From Gorsachius magnificus (taxonomy: Eukaryota; Chordata; Aves; Pelecaniformes; Ardeidae), in assembly GCA_034008185.1 (NCBI GenBank), contig CM067084.1, forward strand, positions 71,582,612 through 71,646,611: 64,000 bases of DNA, given 5' to 3'. Both the position numbers and the translations under genes were made by a program. Positions within the stretch are counted from its first letter, which is position 1. Each line of letters begins with the position of its first letter. The notes beneath the pieces were generated by a model. It made no database searches, had not been told where the DNA came from, and worked only from the letters and a program-made list of their open reading frames with translations. This document shows, in pieces, positions 11,823 through 26,233 of this stretch.

Positions 11823-14800
11823 TATAAGAGACTGACTTTTATTCTTCAGGTATGTTTTCAGACCAATAAAATGTATTAAGCTCATACTGTTTATCTGTTT
11901 TGTTAGAGTGTATTTCTGGTTTTGGTTAATGTTTTCTAGCTGAGGTTTTTTGTTGTTGTTTTTCACATGAATTTGTCACACACAGGATTTCAGTCTCTGT
12001 TATTCTATTCAATAGACAGCAACCTACTGAACCACTTTATTTTAATGTGTTGGCACTTCCCACTGGTATTTTCTCAGTGGAAAAGTGTGGGATAAAATTG
12101 GTATGATTTGTCAGCCAGCTCAGGAGCGTGGCTGGGGCAATGCCTCGGAGGGCTTACCTTTCACTGGCTGTACTTGGATTTGATCTTCTGATGACAGCAG
12201 ACTTTTATAAAGTTTTGAATTTAGCTTCACTGGGACTCTATGGAAGTCAGATAGCTTTGCTTTCCAGAAGAAATTATTAAAACACCTCTGTTTCTCCTGC
12301 CTTATTGGATTGATGCTTGGGGATGCTGGTGTCCTGCATGTGTCCTGCCTGGGTCAGTGAGTCCTGGTAGAGCTCTGACAGATGACCTGTTGATACAGGA
12401 TTGGTGCTACACATTTCTGATGGCAGCATACAGCAAGGAACAAAACTAGGGATGACTTCCATTTCAGGTGAATTGTTTCTGTGTGAGCTAAATACAGTTT
12501 TGTGGAATTCACGGTTCCTTTACATATCTGTAATTTTCTCCCTGCAAGTAAAATGCAGAAGATGAGACTCTCCTAGCAGGCACCAGGGGATCTGGGACGG
12601 TTGGTACTAGGTTACTGACAGGTTACAAGAAGTAAGCTACCTACCAGCACCAGGAGGAAGGATGATGAAAGCACAGTCCCGCAGATTTAAATGAAAATAT
12701 TCTCCTTTCCTAGGGAAACACACCCTTGGCAGTTGCTAATTCTAACTGTTGCACTTGTGTTTGACACTAGCAAACCCCCAGGTTTCGATCTCTGTAACTT
12801 TCACAGATGTTCTGAAGTAGATGGACTTCAGCTGAACCATTTCCAACAGCTCCACAACACCATGAGACAGGGCGGAGTCCAGCCTTCAGGGAGAGGAGCA
12901 ATAAGTTCCTCTTCCAGGTTGAGGAATTATTTATATTTGCTTCATATATTGTAGATGCAATAAAAACAAGCCCTTATTTTTTTAGTAAAAACAACATGCA
13001 TTATTAAATAGAGTGTCTATGCATATGTTACACTCTTTTATTTATTAATTTCACTTTTACAAAATCCTATTCACACACATCCTTTGGGCATTTTTTTTTA
13101 GTGAGGTGAGTAAAATACGATTGTTTTCTCATCATCCTTATCCATTATGGTAAAAGGCCAGCGAGTACATTTTGCTTCTCTGCTCATAAACTTAAAAGAA
13201 ACATTTGCTTGACTGATTTTATTATTTTCTCAGACTTATTCCAACTCAATTCTAAGTATGGATAAGTAATAACCTAATTGTATCAAAGCTCAAGTAATCA
13301 AATGTGTAAGAACAATCTGAAACACATATGCTCAATCTCAGTAATGTTTGCCATTAGAACTAACATTTTCCTTAGCTCTCTTGCTCCCCTTCCTCTGCTC
13401 TCAGCCCAGATCTTACTATCTTTTTGTCTATCACAGCCCAGATCTTATTTTAGTCTATCTCTTAATATTTACTCAAAATCCACTTCATGAAAGGGGCTTT
13501 GTAGATTACCCAGGAGGTTAACAAGTACAAGCTGTGGGAAGAATATTCTCCCTACACACCTCATGAGGATGCAGACTTACATGCAGCTGCTATTTTCAGT
13601 CGGATGCAGGAACAACATCATCCCAACCTTAGCCGGGTGTTTGGTTTGAGCTCTCTTTGCAGGAAACGTGCTGCATTTCCATGTTTAGTGTTGAAGCTCT
13701 GAACTTTCGTGCTTCAAGATTCCTGTTGGACTAAGCAGGCTTCTGAGGCAGTGGAGGTTGATTCTGACCCTATCTGCAGTTCCTTGTCACGGGCTGTGCT
13801 TAGTGCCACTTTCAGAAGGATTCTGTCCACAGAAGAACAAATGCCCCAGGCTCCCCAGCTATGCCACTTTCCCATGCATGCTCTCCTCTATGCTCCACAC
13901 TAGAAAAAACCCTGTTACATAGTTTAAGCCTCTAGGAATGGGTAAAACAAGCTTTTTGATAATCCTTTCCAGACCAGTTCAAGAGACTTACAAATAGGCA
14001 AAACCCAGCAGTCTTTTTTTCCTTGATTTCTCAGTACTTCAAGAAACCCTTTGGGATTAAGGACAGCATTTCCTTAGGAAATCCAAGACTCATCTGCAGC
14101 CCTTTTCTGTCTCCTTCTTGTGCAGTTACACTGTCTTCTCCAGAAGGACATGGTGAAGTAAGAGTGTAATAATTTAATAGAGGCTCTCAGCATTTCTCTA
14201 GCTCCTGCTTTCTCCTCGTTCTGCCAGTCCTCCCCATTCAGTACATCAGTGCTGCCACATGGCATTTCTGCAACAGCAGCTACAGTAGCGCGGTAGGCTG
14301 CTTATTGTGCAAATTATCACAGATGAGAAAATAGCTTCCTGAAACCCCAGGTTCTTATCTGAGATGGTTATAACTGATCAGGTTATGTGTTCAGAATATT
14401 GCCTCCAGTGTATAACAACCATGAAGAAACATTGCTTCTCTCCCATCTATGGGGCACTTCAGCAGTACTGTCAATGCAGGGAGTCTCTGGAACATGAAAA
14501 TATTGATGGGGCAGCTAAGATGTTACCACCCGTGGTTCTGGATAGCTCTGTAGAATTTGAGGTGGGGTAAGGACGAGAAAGAAGAATGATTTTTCTGGCC
14601 AAGCCACTGAAAACTGGCCCTGTATTGTACAGTCATGGTGCTAGCCAGCACATCCCATGGAAACATATAAGCCTTTTCAGGTTAGCAGTAGCCAGCAAAT
14701 TCTCAGTAAGGCAGGCTAAAATGTTGTCCGTGTTAACAGAACCGCAATTTTAGCTTATTGATGAAGTTGCTTCTAACTCTGCTAGAGTGGACTCTATGTA

Positions 14801-17800
14801 AATAAGCAAAGATCCACTTCTGATCAAAGTAGGAAAGAAAACATTTTTTTTTTCTTTCCTCCCCTACTCAATACAAAAGAGAACTGGAGACTATTGTCTT
14901 GGGGAACAGCATGTAGCCCATAACATTGAAGTTGAGAAAGAAATGAAAGAGAGAACAAAAGTTGCTTAGCACACTGCTCCTCTTTATCCATGCTATGGGA
15001 AGGATGTGTGTTTGTAGGGGTATGAGCATGTGATTAGATCAAACTTCTAAAAATAGTGTCCACATTTTCAGTCTGAAAATGATTATGCATTGTGTGTGTG
15101 GATATATATATATATATCTAAGCTATATAGCTGTGCTTTTATCTTTGTTTAAGATCACTTATTATCCAAGGCTTAACTGCATTGGAGTGACACAGTTCTG
15201 ACAGCTCTTGGCACATGATGTTAGCTATTGGGAGTAAAAAATGACATAGTCTTGATAGTAGCTTGAAAAGATAACCTTGCACCCTTAATCAGGGACTGTA
15301 CAGCTTGTGTTGTGCAGAGGCTGGCTGGAAGGTCAACCTGTAATGCCGGCTGAGAAAGGGGGGGTGTGCACAGAAAAAGTGCAGAGCTGGGAGACCCGAG
15401 AGAAGCAGAGGAGAAGACAGAGAATATCTGACTGCCAGCTAATCAAGTAGAGAGATGGTGATGCTGAGGTGGAGAAAAGGGCCCAGTCCTGTGTGCCCTG
15501 AAACAAGTAGCTGTTTTGCCAATGACAGCCAGAGAGTCTATTGAACGAGGTCTTGTCAAGGGAGAGGAAAGGAAAAGAAAAGATGAAAAACAAAAAACAA
15601 GGTGGTGAAGGAAAGAAAAGGAAGAGGAAGAGAAAGAATTCATATAGCAAAATTAACGCATGAAGTGTTTAAGAGAGAGATAAACAGAAGGAAGTGGGAG
15701 GAAGAGAAAAAGAAGGCAAAATTCAAAATTTCCAAGTAACAGAACTATCTAGGTTTTTGTTAATTATCCCTGTTTTGTGAACAGCTAGCATATTGTGAAT
15801 ATCTACTAGAGCAGAGCTTAAATATCTAGTAGAGCAGAACTTGTGCAGCTGAATGCAGTAAAGTATAACTGACTGGAAAGAAAGAAGGAAAGCAAAATTG
15901 TCTTTTGTCTTTATCTGTAAGGCTTGAATAGAGGAGGAGATCCTCTTCTAGAAGAATAATACAGACAGACGATATGGAGGCAAAGTAGCCAAGTGACCTA
16001 TTCAAGGTCATCTCACAGGCAACAGGCAAAGCTAAAAAGCTTGGAGTTACGTTGCGCAGTGAATGAACTCACATAGCTGACAGAGGGCTGGTATGCTTTA
16101 ATCCAGTTTTGTGTTTTCTTTCTCTTCAAATTAATTCCAAACATCAGGACATTGCTTTTTCTCCCTTTAGAAACTTGTTTAATTTAAGAATGAAATGGAT
16201 GTTCCAGTGCTGTCTGAAGTCTCGTAACTGCCTAGCATAGTGTATTCCTCCCGTCCAAAGCACAAGCCTAATAATTAAGGAGAATCCCTCTTTGCTCTCA
16301 AGCATGGCTAGAAGTATACTAAGCTATCTAACATAGCTTCAATGTCCTGATGATGCCCAGTAAAGAACAGAAACTGGTACAACAGAGTAATTCCTCCCTA
16401 TGGAGTTTCCTTGCAATGTCTGCTTTCTATAGTTATACTGGTTAAGATTTCTAAAGATAACAAATAAATGTAACCATCGGGCACTGGAGGCCAAATTTCA
16501 ATCTAATGCAAAAACACTAATCAGAACTTGAAGTAGAACTCAGCTTAGAATATATTAACTTGAGCGAGGATATCTTGCAAAGAAGGTCCAGATGAACAGG
16601 TATATGTAAGTACTTCTCACTGTAGAACACAGTATCTGCTTTACAGAGTACTTGTGCCCTCAGGTTAAAGGATTAGGAATTTATATTAAATAAGTCTCTT
16701 GACAGCGTGTGCTTCCAAGTGCCATTTTGTTGAACCTTTTACTGAAACCACAAGTTTTTTGATTATTAGGTCTTCGGTCTCTTAGGATAGTTCCTATAAT
16801 GCAGTTTTAGCTTTGTGTCTTCTAAGGAAGGAGCCATGCGAAGCTCTATCTGAGTCAGCATACCACTCTGGTGGAAAATCCTGTTGCTTTATGGAACCAA
16901 ATCAAGGATTTATTATATACACAAACCCCTTTTCCATTGAAGTCACTTGACACCAATCAAAGAGAGACTCTGGAAAAAAATTATCATTAGCAAAAAGAAT
17001 GGTAGAACAGAAGTGGGCTGATTACTCACTCCCCACAACTTACATTATTAAACTAAATAATCATATTTATTTTATGCATTTACATATGTATCTTTGTAAA
17101 CTTGCTGTCGCACAAAATTCTGTAAGATATTGTTTCTAAATTGTTTCTTTTATTGCAGGACATGGCAGAGTATATAGTTCAAAAAAAATGTGAAGACATG
17201 TTATCATGTAATACACAATATTATACTGGGAAGAATGTAACATCAATGATTTGCATAGAAGCCTCATAAACAGAAGCATTCTGAGTGACAGGTCTATAAT
17301 ATCAACAACAGTCATGCCAACAATGAAACTACAGCTGCATTGCTGTGCTTAATTAAGAATCAGGTTCTTAGGTGACAGGTATATACAGTTCTAATGAGGA
17401 TATCAGTGTTCATGTTGCAAGTAAGGAGTAGTATATAATATAAAAAAGACAGTAGAAATAGAATACTATTGGTGATAATGTTGTTATATTCCAGGTACAA
17501 ATAGTAGTAGTGTTGAAGCACTTATGAGGAGCATTGAGCTCAGTGGGGGTGTTTTTTCCGGAATGTAGAAATTGGCAGACATATAGTAATGTCATGGGGT
17601 ATCTGGACATTTTGCAGGGTTCTGAGGAGCCGTTGCCCTATGAGGGCAACAGGTACAGAAATGATTTTAGACAAACATTGTTAGTCAAGAAGACGATTTT
17701 TCAGTTTTTCCCCAGTGGCCAGGGTCATTTCAGAACTGATGGTTCAACTGCTATCGGCTCAGGACTACAAGTGGTAGCTCCTAAAAACAAATCTCTTGGC

Positions 17801-20800
17801 AAAGTATTCCTGTCTCCTTTCCAAACAAGCTGAAATCAATCCAAAATATAACCACTTTAAGACTGAAATATACAATCCACTTGTCTTGAACCTTCATACT
17901 AATAATGAAATGGAGTAATGAGAAAGAAATTCAATGTCTCCATCTCCTCCAGCCTAAGAGGACCTAATAGATATTCAAGCATAAACTAAATTTTGAACAT
18001 ATTGGTTAAAGCACACACATGGTTTTAGAAAGAAATGGAGTTTCCCTTTTCCAGGTTATAAATTCCAGTTCTGTGTTTACAACCATTGGCTTTGAGATTG
18101 TTTTATTTTTGGGGCAGAAGCTTTTTGAGTCGATGGGTCTAATTTTGGAATTATATTCCTGTAAATAGATGAAGCCAAGCTTCTGCAGGGCAACTTCTGG
18201 TGTAGACAGTTACATGTAAATGACAAAATAGTCCTTTCCATTCAGTGCACTTACATATGAAGTCTCTTGACCAGTTTCCTAACCAAGGCAACCATTAAAC
18301 CCAAACCACCAATCACAGGTGGCTGAAAGCTGTATTTCTCTGCTTTGGACACGACAGGCAATCCTTCTGTCTGTGCATGAGACCCTCTGCCACATGCCAA
18401 GGCGAGGTGCGTGACCCTGAGCAGTTCCCATACTACTCTGCAAATTAGATTCTGCTGCCCTTCTTCATGCTGGATAGTGATTTACCCTACCAGTATTTCC
18501 CTCCTAGCTAGCCATATAATTTTTGGCAGTAAGTCACTATTTCGATGAACGTGCCAGAGCTGCCTCTAAAACACATGATCTGGGCTGCATATGGATTCAT
18601 AGCTCTTCTATTAGAACTTAATCTTAGGAGTTTTGCATTAAGACTCCCGGTGTGCAAAGGAGTGTATTGATGGCTTCGTTCGCCAGGGTTATTAACTGCA
18701 AACTTGTGGCTAGTTTTTCAAAGGCTTTGAACATCAGCCTTCTTTGGCATTCTGGGTGCTGCATTCCTAAAGCAGTATTATAGCACCAGGATCTATTAAT
18801 TCATGGTGACATGCCATTATATTGAGACTTCAGCAATGATAGATTCCAAGACTTAATTCAAGTATGCCTGTTATAGATTCGGTTATGCATTTGGCCACGT
18901 GGGGCTTCGCTGGAATTATTTTGGATTTATGTAACTGTAACTGAAACCAGAACTTATCCCCATGGCAATTAAATATTTCAGAGTTTGGCTTGCTGATATT
19001 TAGCAACCTAGCACTTTTGAAAAATAGCTCACAGAAATGTATATTAATTGTATTTTTGAGTTCAATTACAGGATAAATTTTAGCCTGTAGGGAAATATCT
19101 CCTATAGAACACAATTTTCACAATTAATGCTTTCTAAATGAAGGTCATTTTTAGTTTGTTTTTCAGAACAGGAAAATGACAAGTTATTTGAAAATGAAAG
19201 ATGAGGCAATTTGACAGGCTTGAGCTACAATAAAGAGCTAAAATGTAAGGTGTGAACACACAAACAAAAAAAAAATAATATGTGTGGGCGGAAGATGTAT
19301 TCCCTAATCTAGCAAAATTTAAATTAGAGCAGGCAAATTCTAGGCAAGTTCTTAATGGAAATGTCAGTGTAGCTGTAATCATGGCAGCAGTACCAAGAAC
19401 CAGTTCAAGAAATAATCAAATAAAAAAGAAAAAGCAAGACAGAATAAGAAAGTAAAATAGTAATAAACAATGTGAGACAAGATTTCCTTTACGACCTAAC
19501 TGCATGTCAACTCTGTTAAAGCCACTCCTCTGATAAATCAAATGAACACTTACAACTTAACTACTTACAGGTTAAGGATGTTTTATTTCTATTAATTAGT
19601 AGGTAATCTAAAATCATAGGGAAGGGGTAAGGAATATTAAAAAAAAACTTACTATAATTGCAGCAGTCATATAATAAATGTCTACTACATTCATGGAAAA
19701 TGTGCTTCACATGCCATCACCAAACCTGTTCAGAGACCTAGACTGAAAGAGCTGGCGAAGCTAAAGTACATTTGGCCAGGCATTAAGAAAGACTAAGCAC
19801 TTTCCCAGTGCTCTGTGTCTTTGCAATAACAAGAATTTGCTAAATACAGCTCCCCAGAGGAAAACTCCTATGGGCTCAACTACGCTCACTTGGGAACAAA
19901 AAAAAATCCTCCTGACTGTAAATCTGGTGGTGGGGTTTTCATCCATTGTAATGGATTATTTGCTGGGTTAATGAAGTGCTGATTGCCAGCCAGTAAAATG
20001 GATGCATCGTACTAAGGGAAGATCAATTGGACTTCCTTATTATACCAAAGGTAGCATTCCTTTTTCTTAATTAATCAGCACATCATCAGCACATCTTGGC
20101 TGTAGTCAACTAGTGATTACAAATTGACTCTGGGGTAGCCGGGCTCTCCCTTGCAAAAGGAACATTTTAAATCATGTTCTTGTTTTCCTGTATGGTAGCT
20201 GAAATTGTGCACATGCACTCATAAGCAGAGAGTAGTCGTTATTTCCTTTGCAATTTAGCCAAGATCTGGAGACTCTCCAACAGCAATTAAATCATTCCAT
20301 CTTCTTTAGAATTCAAGAGAGTGGAGCAATTTTATCCTGTTGTGAAAGGAAATGTTTCTGTATCATTATTTGGTCAACAGGAGGATCAGACTCAAGTTAC
20401 ATATACTGATGGTTTATTTGATTTATTCCAGTCCATGTCTCGTGCCTGTAACAATGATATCCAAGTAGTTCTCACTGGTATTGAAAATTCTTTAATTTTT
20501 CTTTCTTCCTCCTCTCCTCCCTTTTTCTGTTCCTTAGCATCAGGTGGAAGAAAACAGCTTGTTTGGATTCTATCCCACTTACCTTCTGTATACAGATTGA
20601 TCATATTTTTTCTCTTCCTTAGCAGCAGGTGGGAGAAATTGTTCACATCCTCCTTACTAAACTTTTGGGTCTTTAAGTGTGTGAGGTCTGAACTAAACTG
20701 CCATTTGCATCCTCTGGATTCCTTCTGTGGACCTGGAGGGATGATAAACTATGTAGAAAATATTTGTAGGAAGCCTATGTGCAAGTTTGGATCACTGTGT

Positions 20801-22317
20801 GGTGCATGGAAGGAATTGAGTGCTTTAGTTCACCTGCATGATGGGCAGGAGCCCTCTGAGACAGAGGAATCTGAAAAAACTGAGGACAAAAGGCATAGCT
20901 GATGCAATGCTGCTTGTCAGACAAGTTATAAACTTGTGCCTCCTGCCTAATGGGAGAGCACGAAAATATGTGGCTACAGGTCAGGGTGTGAGGGGTTCAC
21001 TCTACTTTTCCTCCAATGTGCTGGACATCCGTCAGTTCAGGAAAAGTGAGGGAATCCTTTCTGTAGCCAAAGTGGATGTCAGCATGATGTTGTCAAGTGT
21101 CTCAAAAATAATGTTGCCAAGGGGAAGGGAGGCAGAGTGGCCTCACAATACCCGATATATTCTGAACAATTTAAAACAAACTGGGCTATCTTTTGCATAA
21201 TTACTTAAAGTGGCTATGAATTTATATCTTAAGATCACAGTGTCTTACCATTTTCTTTAATATGTAACATAATTTTCTTTCAAATCTTTTTTTTTTACTA
21301 TTTCAGTTGGGAGTGGGCTTTAGGGAGAGTTGCTAAAGCTCTTCAACTAAAGTTACTAAAGAGTTGCTGATGCTCTTCAGGACTTGGGTGGGTTCCACAT
21401 GTTATAAAGCCAAACCAACAGATTAAGTCAGGAGTGGATCTCATTCCACTTAGAATAGATTGGTATTTTTCAGTCTTTCATTTCATTGCACTTTGAAGAA
21501 AATGTTAGCTTTTGTGTGTTCATATTTCGTGACTATTCATAATGGATATGGAGATCACAGTTTAACTTCCATTGCTTGAAAATAGCATCAGTAAGGTTGA
21601 TTAACTTAATCTCTGCTCCCTACTGTGGGAAAAATCTCTGAATACTGAATCTGCTTTCTGATAGTTTTTCCTTCTCTGTTATATCCTGTTGCTATCAGAG
21701 TTCAATTATATCCTCCCAGGTTACCTTTCATAGCACTCCTGGCCAATTTAAGATGCCTGCTGCCAACCTGCAGACTTCCAAGTCTGCAACATCATAAAGA
21801 TAAGCATTGATGTTGCCAAGAGAAGCATCCCTGTCTCTCGCTTAGGCTTTTTTGTAAAGTAGACAAAATGAGATAATAATATTATGCTAAATATGATTAA
21901 TATGGTATTCACATTTGTCATCTCGGAAGCATTCTATCAGCTCTTCTGTTTCAGACAAGGGAACTGTCTTCTCATTTTCTTCCATGCTTTATCTTTTCAG
22001 AAAGAAAAATGTAAATAAATTTTGCAGGGGAAGGGTGTCCTTATTTAGTTTAAATCTGTTATAAAGGAATAGTCTACCCTGTAAGCCTCAAAGGACAGAG
22101 CCTGTCATGTAGGGTGCACCACTGTGTTTCGTGTTGAGTGTGTTCATATAATCAGTGTCAGACTGACCAAAAAAGCTCTCCATGTTAACATGATTAAGCT
22201 TGATTATAGATAAATTCACAGGAAATACCATATTTCTTGATGCTTAGGTCTGGTCAGTCAACCCTGTATTTATGGGGCCCTTCTCCAGCCTGATTTCAAG
22301 GGTCTGTTTATGGCCCA
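11823..22317. other. Long non-coding stretch, no gene seen
   Basis: About 10 kb of AT-rich DNA without a recognisable exon, LTR or CR1 end. It contains a short (TA)n run at about 15101-15117 and a purine-rich plus-strand patch at 15550-15720. The minus-strand frames in that patch are low-complexity Ser/Phe-rich chance frames. The longest open frame is at 20321-20902 and is listed separately. Confidence 0.65.
20321..20902 (+). other. Unrecognised 193-codon open frame, probably chance
   Basis: This frame reads from ATG to TGA and is the longest outside the provirus and repeats. I recognise no domain. It includes a run of Ser/Phe/Leu-rich hydrophobic residues (about residues 55-110), a Cys-containing middle (KPMCKFGSLCGAW) and a Glu/Ser-rich tail (EPSETEESEKTED). 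Two similar pyrimidine-rich-TTAG segments at 20522-20553 and 20606-20637 lie inside it and look like repeated splice acceptors rather than coding sequence. A frame of this length is expected about once by chance in 64 kb searched on six frames, so I do not call a gene. Confidence 0.2.
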
Positions 22318-22380
22318 GATCCAGCAAAGCACTTGGGCACATGCTTATGTTTTAATGGGCATCTAATGCTGTGCTGGATT
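22318..22380. repeat. Suspected ancient hairpin-type interspersed repeat
   Basis: The segment opens with GATCCAGCAAAGCACTTGGG and closes with GCTGTGCTGGATTA, which is an imperfect inverted copy of its start. The middle carries CACATGCTTA and TTAATGGGC blocks. From memory this resembles a widespread old reptile and bird repeat with inverted ends and AGCACATGCTT blocks. The copy is short and diverged, so the assignment is tentative. Confidence 0.45.
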
Positions 22381-25300
22381 AAAAAAGTATTGGAGCTATA
22401 CAATGCCACCTTTTTTGGACAGCAGCCTTTATTAATGCTGGTAGAGATTTCTGCATCAGTCAGTGGTCAATGTAACCATAGCTACCCTATAGACTCTAAC
22501 AGGCAGCTATCCCTTGTGTTTGAAAGGATATGTTTGGATATAATTTCTATGACTGAGCATGTCATGGGTTTAAGATAGTAACTTCCCTACTATGGATCTC
22601 ATTAAAGTACTTCTTATTTGGGTTTTTTTTTTTTTTTTCCTAAATTCACTTAATAATTAAGGGAATCTCATTAGTGCCCCTTAGTTGTGCTCAAATACCT
22701 GGTACAGCTCAGGGGGAACTTCATGCAAAGAAAACCCTCAGACAAAATCAGATCTTAAAATACTAGAATCTGAAGCAAAGAAGCAATAGTTTGCAGTATG
22801 TCTGTACTCACTGTTCCACCATGGGGAACAGAAAAACTCGGTAAGAGGCAGGAATGAGAGCTGCCTGCAGTTGAAAGCATCTGAGGGAGATCAAACCAAG
22901 GCCAGCCAGGTGTTCTTCAAACAACTTCTCAGAACCAGTGTTGCACAAGGGCACAGCCACACTGGTACTTCACAGCCATGAACTTCAGAAAGGCTTTTTA
23001 TAAAACAAAGACATACTAAGCTTTTGCCTACAAACTTTTAGGCACTTTTGAAGAAAGCTCTAACTGTAGCAACTTCAGAAGAGTAGAAAAAGAATAACAG
23101 TTTTCTGGCATTCACTTACAGTAAAGGTTAAGGCTCTTCTGCTGATAACAAAAAGTCCTCTGACCTTCCCAATAAAAGGTCAAATTCTGAAAGGTACTGA
23201 GCACCCTTAATTTTCACTACAATCAACCTCTGAATTTTATGTACCTTCAATGACTTGGTGGAAAGATTTTGTACAGTAGAAGATATTGGAGGGACTGGCT
23301 TTTGACATCCCAATCAGGAGAAGTAGGTGTTTTGAGGTAAAAGACCAAATGATTAGAAAAAACCACTTTTGATGGTTTCAGTCTTTAATGTTACCCCTGC
23401 CTAGAGACCGGTACGTCCCTGATTTGCCCTGTGAAGGGAAAGGAAGCGTCTTGTGTCCTGTGAGGAACCAGACCAGCAAAATGCATTTGTGGGAACAAAC
23501 TCTGAAAAGAGTTGTCCCCATTTCCTCTTGTCTGGGAGGATCTTGTTTGGGTGAAGTAGCCTGGGCATTGTGGAAATAGAGAGACAGAGAAAAAAATATG
23601 TAAACTACAGGCAATGCCAATGCAATGTGAGACTGGCTGTATGTGATGTTCTGATGCCTCAGCAATGAGGCAAAGATGCTGTAAATCTCATCAGAGGAGA
23701 AGGAACGGTATTTAGGAGACAAGTTAAAATGCAGCAGTCGCCTAACACAGTACTATGATTGCATCCTGCAAGGTGCATAAGAAAGTACGTCTTGAATTAT
23801 TTGTAAAGGACTTTGAGTCCTGATGGTTTTGAACTTTCTGCAAGATGGAAGGGAAAGAAGTGATAGGAGTGTGTGGGGGAATGGCCGTTCAGGTTTAATT
23901 TGGGCAAAACCATTTTGTAAAGGCTTTAAAAACAGTTTAAAGATAGTTGACTTGGGGAAAAATAGGGTTAAATATCTGTGGTCTTCTGAAGTTCCAGGCA
24001 AGGAGATCATAGACAAAGGTAAAGCCTGAGAAGCAGGAGTTCAAAGATAAGAGAAAGAATTTCCCTTTCTTTTATGTCCTACTTTATAAAAGGATATAAA
24101 AATTGCAATTTGATCAACTGGTTGCACTGTACTACTGAATTGTTTTTCAGCATGTATTCTTCAATTGAAAACAAGTTAGAAAAGTGTAAAGCTTCAAGAT
24201 GCTGGGAAAACCCCCAACATTCATATATAATTCTCTTAATTGAATGATTTTTTTTGTGGGTTTACTGAACTGCCTGATATAGTTGCAGCAGAGAATTGTA
24301 TTCCTTTTTGAGACAGGATATAACCATTGAGCTGCAATCTATGGATTGGCTCAGAAAACTGAGGTCATTAGGATTTTCTCATTACAGAAAAATCCTGTAA
24401 AGAAAAACGCAAATGGATTAATACTTATGTTATGAAGAAAAAGCAGAGAAATCTTTTGGAGCAGCCAAACATTTTAATAAATAATATAAAATTGGTTTGG
24501 TTGGCCGAATACAAGACAATTTAATGTGAAAGTTGGCGATGTTTCATGTTTTCTAAGAGGTGCTAAACTGTATCCCTCTAATGCAAATGGGCCTCTTTGA
24601 CATCAGTGACCTCTCAAATACCAATTTTACTTGGGAGGACAGGGTTAATGAATTTCTCCTGTGCTAAAGACTGATGTTAAATCAGTTGAAGTATGTTAGA
24701 AATACCCTGCAGAAGACACTTGGAGGGCAGTGCTTCAGCGGTCATGCTGCCTTGACTCCTTGAGAAGACCCAGCTGCAGATTGAGACACTGTGTGTGTGA
24801 CCAGAATTTATTTGCCATGACTACTGGTGACCTTTGGTGGTCCTGATTGCTGTGTCCATGCTTTCCAAAAACAATACAGAACACAAGGTGCAAAGATGTG
24901 GCCTTTTGAATCTTTGTTTCTTACAGACTCTTAATTAAAGCAAAGAACATCAGTGAGTGCAACACTTCCCCTAGAAGGTGTACATTATAGTAATAAGTAA
25001 ATCACCAGAATAAAGATGAAGAGCATTAAAAAGGTTTATTTGAGTATTTTAAGTTTTCCCTAAGCAAATCTCATAGGGGAAGTGCACTGTCACTTGATTT
25101 TTCTTATTACAATATTTCCTACCCTTACCCTGTAACAGGGAGCTTCTCCAAGGGCTATGAACAAGAAATAGTTGCACCAGTGACTTAAATGGCAAAATAT
25201 GCAGCATCTGGTTCCAGAGACTGTTTGTATCTGAAGAAAAGCCTTATGTAGTATGAGAGACCTTTTAAAATCAATTGATGTTAATGAAACCTTGCTAGGT

Positions 25301-25560
25301 CAGTTTGGTTGGTTTGCAACTGGAAAATCTGAGACTTTGCACATGTGCTCTTTTTTTCCTGCTTGGCCTTTCTTATTAGATGTTGGATAATATAAAAATG
25401 TCAGAAATCTTTAGTCTATCCATTGCTACAGTGGCCCGGCCTTTTGTGTTTGTTTTGCACATTTTGTATCTTTTTAGTTATTTGATAAATTGTAATAGTC
25501 CTTTGGAAGAACTTCTGTGTGGCGCTCTGGTAATTAGCCATTGCTAATTTGTATTTTACA
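22381..25560. other. Non-coding DNA, no gene seen
   Basis: A run of T residues is at about 22622-22639. The part at 24410-24700 has the AT-rich but non-repetitive look of a conserved non-coding element, which cannot be judged without alignment. No exon or repeat end was recognised. Confidence 0.6.
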
Positions 25561-26233
25561 TAAGATAAAAAGATGCATTTTTTTCAACCCAGACTGGTTA
25601 ACTCAGGGGGTCGTAGAAGGTTCATGATTCCCTTAGGCTAAATTGAGGTGAAACCACACCAAAAAATTGGTTAAATGTTTTATGTGTGGTAGAAGCAACT
25701 TGAACTGGGAAGGCGTAATGGCAGATGGCATGGGTCCTATTGAGATCTTTATGAGAAGAAAAGGAAAGAGATGAAAAGGAAGAGATAGGGAGAGAGATAT
25801 CACCACCCTTGGATCCCACGATGATGTTGGCAAATGTGGCAGTCCTTCAGTGGTGGGTGTGCAGGTGGCTCCTTGGAGTTGTGCCCTTTTATCTAGTTCG
25901 CACCTCTCAATCACACCAGTCACGCCCCTCAAAGCCAGTTTAGCAGAGGCTGCTGTAGGGGGAGTGTTTGCGAAGGGTCTTTCCGGTGGTTGTGAGCCCC
26001 TTCCTCCAATAAACTCCACATGACCTTCAGCCATGTATGTCATGTTGTCATGCTGGGACAGTCTGAACACAGAACTGTGGGCCTATCAGAACACGGAACT
26101 GCACACTCTCTGGCACCATCCCACGCCAACCCACCCCGTGCCTGCGGTCCACTGCTGCCGTGTAGACCACTACCCGCTTTGCCATGATGTTTGAGACATC
26201 AATGTACATTAACTCTCTCAGTCCCTCACAACA
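25561..26233 (-). mobile_element. Possible solo LTR of another family
   Basis: The right edge reads CCCTCACAACA, so the minus strand would begin TGTTGTGAGGG, as an LTR does. A TATA-like GATAAAAGGGC lies inside on the minus strand near 25885-25897. The five bases TTACA occur at 25556-25560 and again at 26234-26238, which would be a perfect target duplication. Against this, the left edge would be TA rather than TG, and no clear polyadenylation signal was seen on the minus strand. The minus-strand frame at 25633-26070 would then be LTR sequence and not a gene. The family is not one I can name. Confidence 0.45.

Noticed and set aside
17140..17230. Possible exon after a TTTTATTGCAG acceptor-like site
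   Set aside because: The sequence after the AG has no lasting open frame with recognisable protein and no clear donor site.
25633..26070. Minus-strand 145-codon open frame
   Set aside because: No domain is recognisable and it lies within the suspected LTR at 25561-26233.
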